Of a stretch of DNA of 33,248 nt, positions 8,274 to 15,860 are shown in pieces. The notes beneath the pieces were generated by a model. That model was not told the DNA's origin. It ran no database searches and was given only the letters and a program-made list of their open reading frames with translations. A program made the translations under genes and the position numbers. The stretch is taken from positions 1 through 33,248 of the forward strand of contig JABHNP010000069.1 in the NCBI GenBank assembly GCA_018694455.1, written 5' to 3'. The number at the start of each line of letters is the position of its first letter. Positions within the stretch are counted from its first letter, which is position 1. This DNA comes from Planctomycetaceae bacterium. Its GTDB lineage: Bacteria > Planctomycetota > Planctomycetia > Pirellulales > UBA1268.

Positions 8274-9478
8274 GGCAACTCCACCTGCTCAGTCGTCCCC
8301 AAATATTTCACAAGATCGATAACCTCTTGTGGCTTCATGGCATCCAGCTGCCCGTCCGGCATCATCGACTGTCGTGAAATCTTACGGAAGTCGATATCTT
8401 CTTTCGCAATGACCACTCTCGGCTGCTCTGGTGTTCGTAAAACAATCTTTGTCTCGTCTTCTTCGGCCAAAACTCCGTTTACAACACGGCCATCCACCGT
8501 CAGAACCGACACAGTCCTATATGCATGCGGAACATCCAAACTCGGATACACACTATTTAATAATATGTAATCAAGATTCGCACGGTTTGCACCAGTTAAT
8601 TCCGGGCCTACTTTCCCACCTTCTCCATACAGCAAGTGGCAGGCAGCACAGGTCTTCTGGAATACCGCCCTGCCTCGTGAAGCATCTGCTGCTGCCACAG
8701 CTGAAGGCTTGCACAGCTTTTTATATTTTTTAATGAGGTGCTCTCGTTCCGCACCGACAACGGGCAACGCACCGTACACATTGGTAAACTTTTTCCCAAG
8801 GAGATTTCTCAGTGATCGGGCCACCTGCACTGGGACCGCGCTGGGCTGGATTTCCTTTGTTCGCAAAGCTTCTACAAGGCTTTCTGCATAAATCTTTCGA
8901 GACGCAAGTGTTTCAATAACTGCTCGCTGCTGTGAGGGGTCAAGATCTGAATAGCGAGATAGCAAAATAGATGGTGCCTGGTCATTTCGCACCATTGCAT
9001 AGCCACGTATTGCACTGAGCGTCATTGCCGGATCGTTCATTAAGGTTTCGAGTAATTGCGATGCCTCTCGATTCTGCTGGCCAAGCAAAAGACTCAATGT
9101 TGAGCATCGCTGGGAGGCCGCAATGCTTGAATCTTGAACACACTCCAAAGCACTTGCAACTGCCATCGTGTCGCCAAAGATTTGAGAAAGAGCCAAAGCG
9201 TGCTGACGCACTGGAGCACTCGTACTGCATGCAAGTGTATTACTGAGCGCTGGCCAACCCTCGGGGGCATGTACACTCCTACGGCCTTCGAGCCCAAGAA
9301 GCATTCCCTTTAGTAGAGCGGCCTGAACGCTCGTATCCTCTGTAGACCCAACGGCATGGACCAAAAGGTGAAATGGGTCGGTGTTTTCATTCGCAAGAAC
9401 ATCTCTGTTTATACCGTGAAAAACCAACAGACTCAGAAAAGTAAAAATCGTTCCAAAATACTTTATACGATTTGGCAT
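8270..9478 (-). CDS. HEAT-repeat protein with planctomycete-type cytochrome c (haem-binding) domain
   Basis: The 402-residue product has a signal peptide (IFTFLSLLVFHGINRDVLA), helical HEAT-like repeats from about 45 to 255, and a C-terminal haem domain. The haem motif is CAACH (277-281), and SMMPDG (about 374) offers a distal methionine. The domain matches the type normally fused to PVC dehydrogenases, including the inserted ANLDYILLNSVYPSLDVPHA segment and the closing VIDLVKYLGT helix. It is likely the electron acceptor of the dehydrogenase encoded next (4-base ATGA overlap). The start follows the Gfo/Idh/MocA stop by 3 bases, with a G6 tract overlapping that stop acting as ribosome-binding site. 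Confidence 0.9.
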   Translation of the reverse strand: MPNRIKYFGTIFTFLSLLVFHGINRDVLANENTDPFHLLVHAVGSTEDTSVQAALLKGMLLGLEGRRSVHAPEGWPALSNTLACSTSAPVRQHALALSQIFGDTMAVASALECVQDSSIAASQRCSTLSLLLGQQNREASQLLETLMNDPAMTLSAIRGYAMVRNDQAPSILLSRYSDLDPSQQRAVIETLASRKIYAESLVEALRTKEIQPSAVPVQVARSLRNLLGKKFTNVYGALPVVGAEREHLIKKYKKLCKPSAVAAADASRGRAVFQKTCAACHLLYGEGGKVGPELTGANRANLDYILLNSVYPSLDVPHAYRTVSVLTVDGRVVNGVLAEEDETKIVLRTPEQPRVVIAKEDIDFRKISRQSMMPDGQLDAMKPQEVIDLVKYLGTTEQVELP

Positions 9479-9481
9479 AGC

Positions 9482-10624
9482 TCACCCCCCGTTCATAACA
9501 GTGCGTGTTGGCAAAGTAAATTCTGGCAATCTGACGATTTCGCCACCTTTCAGCGCTGATTCATGAGCACAGATACCAACACTTGTCCAATTGGCACTCG
9601 TGAGTGCATTTGGCCAGGGATCACGATCCGTAAGAATTGACGTCACAAATTCATGAATAAGATGCGGATGCGAACCCCCGTGACCACCACCTTGCAAAAA
9701 CGAGAGATGATCTGCGTCGTGAATTTCCTGCGGAAGGGTAAACCTTCGAATCGATTCAGGAAGAAGGTGAGCATAGTCGGGAGCTTCTATTTTTTCTGGA
9801 ATCTCTGGCTCTGGCTTTTTGGCTGTATGAATAACGTGGGGCTCATTTTCAACTAATGTCCACTCAAAACTTTTTTTCGTTCCATAGACATCAAAACTCT
9901 CACGGTATTGCCTTGCGACGTCGTACAGACATCTCCAAACATGTGCCGTCAGATCACTATCTCGGAGTTTGATATGGCATGATTCAACAGCGAATTGATT
10001 CCCAGACTTTTTGGCAATGTCTTCACGCACCGTACCTGAACCAAAACAACTTACATACTCAGCAAAATCATCGAGTAACCCAAGGCACGGGCTTACAACA
10101 TGAGTGGCGTAGTGCATTGGGATCATGCGTTCCCAATAATCCGGCCATCCATCCATATCCTGAGGATGCGACGCTGCTACATGTTGAATTTTCCCGAGCT
10201 CACCTTTTTCACAGAGCTCTTTTATAAAAAGAAATTCTCGGCTGTAGACAACTGTTTCAGCCATCATGTATTTCAGGCCAGTGGTTTGTACCTTTTCAAC
10301 AATCTGACGACATTCTTCAATCGTTGTTGCCATAGGCACAGTACACATCACGTGCTTCCCTGCATCGAGTGCTTTGAGTGACATCCATGCATGGTCAGGG
10401 ATTGGACTATTGATATGAACAAAGTCGATGTCTTTGTCTGCAAGGACATCGTCATAACTCGTATATCGTTTTTCAATACCGAATTGATCGGCGACTGCGT
10501 TCAGTTCAGTTTCGTTCCGACGACAGACGGCAGCAACGTTTGCATTGGGGTGCGATTGATATATCGGTATAAACTCAGCACCAAAGCCGAGACCAATCAT
10601 GGCAACTTGTACGGTATCCGACAT
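9482..10624 (-). CDS. Gfo/Idh/MocA-family protein resembling NAD-dependent glycosidases (GH109-like)
   Basis: This is the first gene of the long minus-strand run. The start chosen is the ATG at 10624 (380 residues), with GGAG six bases upstream and the Rossmann strand beginning at once (VQVAMIGLGFGAEF, glycine-rich turn at 11-15). The usual EKP motif of the family is replaced by CTVP (94-97), so the standard active-site lysine is absent. The sequence around it (GKHVMCTVPMATTIEEC, KYMMAETVVY) and HYATH (171-175) resemble what I recall of GH109 alpha-N-acetylgalactosaminidases, where an EVPAA-type motif and a Y-x-T-H motif are found. No export signal is seen, so it is probably cytoplasmic. It could be an NAD-dependent glycosidase or an atypical sugar dehydrogenase. 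Confidence 0.88.
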   Translation of the reverse strand: MSDTVQVAMIGLGFGAEFIPIYQSHPNANVAAVCRRNETELNAVADQFGIEKRYTSYDDVLADKDIDFVHINSPIPDHAWMSLKALDAGKHVMCTVPMATTIEECRQIVEKVQTTGLKYMMAETVVYSREFLFIKELCEKGELGKIQHVAASHPQDMDGWPDYWERMIPMHYATHVVSPCLGLLDDFAEYVSCFGSGTVREDIAKKSGNQFAVESCHIKLRDSDLTAHVWRCLYDVARQYRESFDVYGTKKSFEWTLVENEPHVIHTAKKPEPEIPEKIEAPDYAHLLPESIRRFTLPQEIHDADHLSFLQGGGHGGSHPHLIHEFVTSILTDRDPWPNALTSANWTSVGICAHESALKGGEIVRLPEFTLPTRTVMNGG

Positions 10625-10775
10625 TTTCACTCCGTGTTCGCAGATGCATGACTGAAAAGCACCCATTCATGAATCATAAATGCTAGTAAAAACAATATTG
10701 TAGACAATGTAATATCGCGCACTCTTACTGAAGTATTTTACCATTTTCACTACCGTTTCTTGCTAAAATTTTCTT
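10625..10775. promoter_or_regulatory. Divergent regulatory region between the seven-gene run and the XylR-type regulator
   Basis: The 151-base gap is AT-rich and must carry promoters for both directions. It contains two perfect 10-base palindromes, ATTCATGAAT (10665-10674) and ACAATATTGT (10692-10701). The second overlaps another inverted repeat, ATTGT-AG-ACAAT (10697-10708). Such paired symmetric sites are reasonable operator candidates for the adjacent regulator. I could not assign -35/-10 boxes with confidence. Confidence 0.5.
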
Positions 10776-11921
10776 ATGAAACGATCTGTCGCTCTTGTTA
10801 TTGAAACAAGCAATGAATATGCACGCGGACTCCTTCGCGGCATTCTTCGATACCAGCAAGAGCACGAAAAGTGGACCATCGATTTGCCTGAGCAACATCG
10901 TCGTGCCGACCCGCCTCGTTGGCTTCGCACCTATTCTGGACATGGAATCATAGCGCGAATTGAAACCAAATCGATTGCTCGGGCTGTGCAAGCCACTCAG
11001 CTACCGGCTATCGACGTGAGTTCCGCACGAGAACTGTCCACCCTACCGTGGGTCGAAACCGATGACCGCAAGATTGCGGAACTAGCCGTCCAACACTTTC
11101 TGGAAAGAGGGTTTCGGCATCTCGCTTTCTGTGGCGACGGCTCATTTAATTGGTCCCGCTGGCGTCGCGAGGCGTTCGTAGCCGAGTCAAAAAAAGTCGG
11201 CATCGATGCCCGAGTTTTTGATATAGAAGATGATTCAAGTGGTATGACTTGGCCACATGCTCGCCGGAGACTTATGCGTTGGCTTGTCGAACTACCCGAG
11301 CCATGTGGCTTGATGGCAGCTTATGATTCACTTGCTCGTCGCTTGATTGACTTATGCGCTCAAGCCTCACGGCGAGTCCCCGAATCGATTGCTATTCTAG
11401 GAGTCGATGATGATCCGTTGTTGTGCCAACTTGCCACTCCGCCACTTTCCAGTATCGTCCCTGACTCAGAGGGAGCTGGATACGCAGCCGCCGAACAACT
11501 TGACGCCATCATGTCCGGCAAAAAGATGAAACGTCTCGATACTCTCTTGCCGCCATTGGGTATCGCGACTCGTCAGTCTACCGATACGTTTGCTGTCGAG
11601 GACAATGACGTATCGGTATCCGCACACTATATTCTGGCTCATGCCTGCGAGGGAATCCAGGTTGATGATGTCGTCAAACAAACACAACTCACCCGGCGAG
11701 CTCTTGAAAAACGATTCAAAGACGCACTCGGCAAAACACCCCATGCTTTGATCATCGAAACAAAACTGTCGAAAGCAGAACGGTGTCTTCGAGAAACCGC
11801 CCTGACTCTTGAACAGATTGCAACCCGTTGTGGATTTGAATACTCGGAATACCTGAGCGTCCTCTTCAAGAAACACCGAAACATGACGCCTGGTGTATAT
11901 CGGCAACAACACCGACAATAA
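10776..11921 (+). CDS. XylR-type transcriptional regulator (LacI-like sensor domain plus AraC-type HTH)
   Basis: The 381-residue protein starts with MKRSVALVIETSNEYARGLL, the characteristic opening of XylR-family regulators. Residues 1-270 form a periplasmic-binding-protein-like sensor domain (HFLERGFRHLAFCGDG; IAILGVDDDPLLCQLATPPL). Residues about 285-378 form an AraC-type double helix-turn-helix (LTRRALEKRFKDALGKTP, then LEQIATRCGFEYSEYLSVLF and MTPGVYR). The sensor domain normally binds a sugar and the AraC part binds DNA, usually activating. It is transcribed divergently from the Gfo-led run, whose expression it probably controls (inference from position). No good Shine-Dalgarno precedes the ATG. 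The inducer is unknown and need not be xylose. Confidence 0.92.
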   Translation: MKRSVALVIETSNEYARGLLRGILRYQQEHEKWTIDLPEQHRRADPPRWLRTYSGHGIIARIETKSIARAVQATQLPAIDVSSARELSTLPWVETDDRKIAELAVQHFLERGFRHLAFCGDGSFNWSRWRREAFVAESKKVGIDARVFDIEDDSSGMTWPHARRRLMRWLVELPEPCGLMAAYDSLARRLIDLCAQASRRVPESIAILGVDDDPLLCQLATPPLSSIVPDSEGAGYAAAEQLDAIMSGKKMKRLDTLLPPLGIATRQSTDTFAVEDNDVSVSAHYILAHACEGIQVDDVVKQTQLTRRALEKRFKDALGKTPHALIIETKLSKAERCLRETALTLEQIATRCGFEYSEYLSVLFKKHRNMTPGVYRQQHRQ

Positions 11922-11985
11922 GAATCCGCCAAGTAGATCGACATGACTACCTGTCAACAATGAATGCACGTCATGCAGTCAGCCT

Positions 11986-13428
11986 TCAAGCCGACTGTTC
12001 TTCTACAGATGTCCTGTCGTCTCTGCCCCAGAACAATAACGTGAATGCCACCATGACACCGAGTGCGAATACAGCTGGCACGTACCACAGCTTTGACCAA
12101 TTCACTATGCCATCGGCTGAAGTGCATCGCCCCATCCACCACCCAAATGCTTGTGCACCGATTCCAAGTCCAAAGCCCTGAGTGAGCATCACAACCAGAG
12201 ATTGAGCCTGGCCACGGACCTCAGGCTTTGCCTTCTTATCGGTATAGATCATCCCAGTCACAAAGAAGAAGTCGTAACAGATTCCATGCAGCAGGATGCC
12301 AACAAAGATCGGCAGCGTGAGCATAGGGCCGGTCTGACCAAAGGCAAAGCCCCAGAGTCCATAACGAACAGCCCAGGCCAACATGCCAATCATGAGCATT
12401 TTCTTTACACCGAGTCGAGCAAAACAAAATGGCATAACAAGCATGAAGATAATTTCACTCATCTGCCCAGTACTCATAGCGCCTGTAGTGGAACCGAACA
12501 ACTTCACTCCCATCGCATCAACAAATCCGTACCCTTTTGCGTAGTATCCAGCTAATGGAATACAAACCAGAAAAGACGCGACTGCAAAGATGAAGAATGA
12601 TTTATCTTTGAGTAACGCCCATGCATCGACTCCAAGAACTTTTGATACAGAGATCGACTCCCCCTTGGCAGGTGGAGTTGTTTTTGGAAGGGTCAGGCAA
12701 TACACACCCAAGATTGCAGATGCGATCGCCGCAGCATGAAATATATGAGGAGAATTATCTGAATATTGAATCGTGCTCATCGCCGCAGCGAATGCCTGCT
12801 CCGCTGCACTACTCGCTGCCTGATTACCTCCAGCAGCCGCTTTCGCCTGTTCAAGCTGCGCCATCGCTTGACTGATAACTTTGCCTTCGCCATTAAAAAA
12901 CCGGCATCCCCACATCGCCCAGTTGCCGACGATCCAGCCTATCGTTCCGAGAACACGGACGGTGGGAAAGTCTTTTTCACTGTTGGCGAGATGTTTAAAT
13001 GACAAGCTTGCTGTAAGACCCAAGGTCGGCATGAAGCACAACATGTAGGCAAGAAGGCATAGAATCATCGGCTGCGTGAATTGACTCAGAAAACTATCTG
13101 GTGCACCAGCACTCGCAAGAGTGGGAGCAAGCCAGAGGAGACCAGCGCCCACAATGTTTAAAATCGCGAGTACATGCTCCGTATTCATCAAACGATCACA
13201 GATTAAACCCAGGGTTAGAGGTGCAAGAATTGCAGCGATTGGAGCGACTGTGTAAGCGGCAGCATCAAAGGAACCACCAGGTCCTATCTCCGTCATGCCC
13301 GCATCGTTCAAAAAGCCATACATTGCCACATACCAAGATCCCCAAACAAAAAACTGTAAAAACATCATGACACCCAAGCGTGTCATTGGCAGTCGAACCG
13401 ATGGAGATGTTTTTATTGAATCGCTCAT
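11986..13428 (-). CDS. MFS transporter of the nucleoside/sugar permease (NupG-like) type
   Basis: The 480-residue protein shows about twelve hydrophobic segments and NupG-family features, including the opening LGVMMFLQFFVWGSWYVAMYG and FPTVRVLGTIGWIVGNW. It also has a conserved-looking segment near residue 385 (LHGICYDFFFVTGMIYTDKK) with acidic/basic residues in a late membrane helix. An alanine/glutamine-rich insert (about 183-222, QAMAQLEQAKAAAGGNQA) lies in a loop in the middle of the protein. AAGG seven bases upstream supports the start. Planctomycete members often sit in sugar gene clusters, so the cargo here is more likely a sugar or amino sugar than a nucleoside (inference from the divergent NagB-type gene). 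Confidence 0.88.
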   Translation of the reverse strand: MSDSIKTSPSVRLPMTRLGVMMFLQFFVWGSWYVAMYGFLNDAGMTEIGPGGSFDAAAYTVAPIAAILAPLTLGLICDRLMNTEHVLAILNIVGAGLLWLAPTLASAGAPDSFLSQFTQPMILCLLAYMLCFMPTLGLTASLSFKHLANSEKDFPTVRVLGTIGWIVGNWAMWGCRFFNGEGKVISQAMAQLEQAKAAAGGNQAASSAAEQAFAAAMSTIQYSDNSPHIFHAAAIASAILGVYCLTLPKTTPPAKGESISVSKVLGVDAWALLKDKSFFIFAVASFLVCIPLAGYYAKGYGFVDAMGVKLFGSTTGAMSTGQMSEIIFMLVMPFCFARLGVKKMLMIGMLAWAVRYGLWGFAFGQTGPMLTLPIFVGILLHGICYDFFFVTGMIYTDKKAKPEVRGQAQSLVVMLTQGFGLGIGAQAFGWWMGRCTSADGIVNWSKLWYVPAVFALGVMVAFTLLFWGRDDRTSVEEQSA

Positions 13429-13661
13429 AGCAGGACCTTTTTAAAAATTATCTTGTTCGGGATTCATACACTCATGTGGGAACACTATCTTGATTTCACC
13501 CCCGCACGGGTGAGCATACGCTGAACAGGTATGCCCACCAATCACTATCACCGATACCAATCGATGATCACAGACCCAATTTAACCCAACTTTTACTTGC
13601 GAATAGCATCAAAAATGGCAAAATAGAAGAGTTCTTCGGAATCACAGCCATAGGGGACCAT
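13429..13661. promoter_or_regulatory. Divergent regulatory region between MFS permease and NagB/PIG-L gene
   Basis: This 233-base gap separates divergent genes and should hold both promoters. Its most striking element is the inverted repeat at 13509-13539. The NagB-side end is AT-rich, and AGGGG precedes the ATG at 13662 by six bases. A possible weak promoter starts at TTGCGA (about 13597), but the -10 candidate is poor. Confidence 0.5.
13509..13539. repeat. Inverted repeat, candidate operator
   Basis: GGTGAGCATAC (13509-13519) is followed after nine bases by GTATGCCCACC (13529-13539). Ten of eleven positions are complementary, with the single mismatch at the fifth base. No T-run follows on either strand, and it lies between divergent genes rather than after one, so an operator for a dimeric regulator is more likely than a terminator. 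A second small repeat, CACCC/GGGTG, overlaps its left edge. Confidence 0.5.
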
Positions 13662-15638
13662 ATGCACGCTCGGACAAAAGAAACTCAGTCAAATCCAATT
13701 TATCGGGGTCCTCTTCCACAAATCTCAACCATTGAGAGAGTACCTGTGACTGTTTACGACGAGTCCGGAGACGCCAACCGAGCAATCGCTCGAGAAATAG
13801 CTGCGCTTATTCGTACTCGCTCTGGCAAAAACCAAAAAACTGTGCTCGGCCTTGCAACCGGTAGCACCCCAGTCGGTATTTACGACGAACTCATTCGGCT
13901 CCACACCGAAGAAGAGCTCTCGTTCAAACATGTCATCACATTTAATCTGGATGAATACTGGCCGATGGAGCCAGACGCTCTGCAGAGCTATCACCGGTTC
14001 ATGCGAGAACACCTGTTTGACCACATCGATATTTTGCCCGAGAATATTCATATCCCAAACGGGCAACTAAGCCGTGGAGATGTGACTTCTGCATGTGAAG
14101 AATATGAAGACAAAATACGCGAAGTAGGCGGGATCGATTTACAGCTTCTTGGGATTGGCAGGACTGGACATATTGGATTCAATGAACCTGGAAGTAGTCT
14201 TGAGAGTCGAACACGACTCATCACACTCGACAGCGTCACCCGAGCCGATGCAGCAAGTGATTTCTTTGGCGAATGGAATGTTCCAAGACAAGCTATCACA
14301 ATGGGGGTCGGCTCAATTCTTGATGCTCGCCGAGTTGTCTTACTTGCCTTTGGAGAGCATAAAGCACCAATTGTCCGTCACGCCGTCGAAGATGTTCCAA
14401 ACAGCCATGTCTCCGCAAGTTCTCTCCAGCAACACCCCGACGCTAAGTTTGTTCTTGACCGTTCAGCCGCAGCAAAACTTACTCGCTTTGAGTCTCCTTG
14501 GCTCGTTGCTCCGCTAGAAACAATTGGATTGACGTGGAGTGATAGCCTTACTCAAAAAGCTCTCATCTGGCTTTCATTAAAACTTGGGAAGCCAATTTTA
14601 AAAATCACTGATGAAGACTACAACGAGAACGGACTTCAAGATCTGCTATCAAAACGAGGCCGATCCTACGACATCAACATTGAGGTTTTCCGAACGTTAC
14701 AAGATACAATTACCGGGTGGCCAGGTGGCAAGCCCGGAGAGACCCGAAAAATTCGTGGCTTATCTGATTCAACAAAATCGAAAGAGTTTCCGAAGCGTGT
14801 CGTTGTCTTCAGCCCACACCCAGACGACGATGTCATCAGTATGGGCGGCACCTTCATTCGACTTTGTGAACAAGGACACGAAGTACATGTCGCGTACCAG
14901 ACGAGTGGAAATATTGCTGTCTGGGACGAAACAGCTGATGCTCATATAGATTTCGTTGAAGCGTTCTGCCAAGCCTTTGATGCCGGAAAGAAAACAACTG
15001 AGATTGCTGAAAAGATTAGGCATTTCCTTCGGACAAAAGCGGCAGGCACAGTCGACATTCCCGAACTCCAACATGTGAAGGGACTCATCCGTCGCAGTGA
15101 GGCCAGAGCAGGTGCGCGTCACTCTGGTGTTCAACCGGAACGAATTCATTTCCTTGACCTACCCTTCTATGAAACTGGCCGCGTTCGAAAAAAACCAATT
15201 GGCCCGGATGACATTCAAATTACTGCAGATCTGCTTGATGCAATCAAACCACATCAAATTTACGCAGCTGGCGACCTCTCCGACCCACATGGCACCCATC
15301 GTGTCTGCCTGAGTGCGGTCTTCCAAGCAATGGAAAGCCTTGTCGATCGAGAATGGGCTCAAGCCTGTGAAATCTGGCTCTATCGTGGTGCTTGGCAAGA
15401 ATGGGAACCACACGAAATTGATATGGCCGTTCCATTGTCTCCTGAAGAAGTTGAGCGAAAGAGAATGGCAATTTTCAAACACGAAAGCCAAAAAGATCGT
15501 GCTCTTTTTCCAGGACCAACAGACTCTCGAGAATTCTGGCAGCGAGCAGAGGATCGAAATAGAGAGACTGCTCGACTCTACGACAAACTTGGATTACCCG
15601 AATATGAGGCGATTGAAGGTTTTGTGCTCCATCGCTAA
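13662..15638 (+). CDS. nagB: Glucosamine-6-phosphate deaminase-like protein fused to PIG-L (LmbE) deacetylase domain
   Basis: Residues about 25-285 align closely with E. coli NagB: LATGSTPVGIYDEL, FNLDEY (catalytic Asp97, equivalent to Asp72), GHIGFNEP (His170, Glu175) and SLQQHPDAK. The position of E. coli Asp141 is Thr168 (GRTGH in place of GNDGH). A linker domain of about 100 residues leads to a PIG-L zinc deacetylase (about 378-640) with PHPDDD (385-390) and HGTH (543-546). The 658-residue fusion architecture is known from Bacteroidetes and planctomycetes. The predicted roles are conversion of glucosamine-6-phosphate to fructose-6-phosphate plus ammonia, and N-deacetylation. No signal peptide is seen, so it is cytoplasmic. 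The divergent permease probably supplies substrate. Whether both domains are active is unknown. Confidence 0.92.
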   Translation: MHARTKETQSNPIYRGPLPQISTIERVPVTVYDESGDANRAIAREIAALIRTRSGKNQKTVLGLATGSTPVGIYDELIRLHTEEELSFKHVITFNLDEYWPMEPDALQSYHRFMREHLFDHIDILPENIHIPNGQLSRGDVTSACEEYEDKIREVGGIDLQLLGIGRTGHIGFNEPGSSLESRTRLITLDSVTRADAASDFFGEWNVPRQAITMGVGSILDARRVVLLAFGEHKAPIVRHAVEDVPNSHVSASSLQQHPDAKFVLDRSAAAKLTRFESPWLVAPLETIGLTWSDSLTQKALIWLSLKLGKPILKITDEDYNENGLQDLLSKRGRSYDINIEVFRTLQDTITGWPGGKPGETRKIRGLSDSTKSKEFPKRVVVFSPHPDDDVISMGGTFIRLCEQGHEVHVAYQTSGNIAVWDETADAHIDFVEAFCQAFDAGKKTTEIAEKIRHFLRTKAAGTVDIPELQHVKGLIRRSEARAGARHSGVQPERIHFLDLPFYETGRVRKKPIGPDDIQITADLLDAIKPHQIYAAGDLSDPHGTHRVCLSAVFQAMESLVDREWAQACEIWLYRGAWQEWEPHEIDMAVPLSPEEVERKRMAIFKHESQKDRALFPGPTDSREFWQRAEDRNRETARLYDKLGLPEYEAIEGFVLHR

Positions 15639-15860
15639 ATCACTGCTGAAATTCTCATTTAGAGGAATTTCACTCCGATAGATATGCCTGAACTCGACAG
15701 TCGGCCCTTCGAAACGAAGGCCTCCCTTACCTGTTGCTGACAAATAGTTTGTCCTACCAGCAACGTCATGAACGTTTACCTCGCCCTACGGCTGACCCGA
15801 CAGCTGAATGGAACATTGGAAACCCAGCAGGCCAAGCCTGATATAAAACCACGAACATGC
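15639..15860. other. Convergent intergenic region with several small hairpins
   Basis: The 222 bases lie between two convergent genes. Hairpins seen are CCTTCG-AAA-CGAAGG (15706-15720), a larger nested one at 15733-15764, AACGT/ACGTT (15762-15776) and CAGGC-CAA-GCCTG (15828-15840). None has a T-run of five or more after it. No convincing gene is present. Confidence 0.5.
15733..15764. terminator. Nested stem-loop, possible bidirectional terminator
   Basis: GTTGCT (15733-15738) pairs with AGCAAC (15759-15764), and inside it GACAAA-TAG-TTTGTC (15739-15753) is perfect, leaving a five-base bulge on one side. In total 12 base pairs can form. The position between convergent genes suits termination or 3'-end protection, but no poly-T follows on either strand, so a canonical intrinsic terminator is not shown. 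Confidence 0.35.

Noticed and set aside
9485..9490. Six-G homopolymer (minus strand) at the Gfo stop and before the cytochrome gene, possible phase-variation tract
   Set aside because: The tract is short, and it is explained as a ribosome-binding site overlapping the end of the upstream gene.
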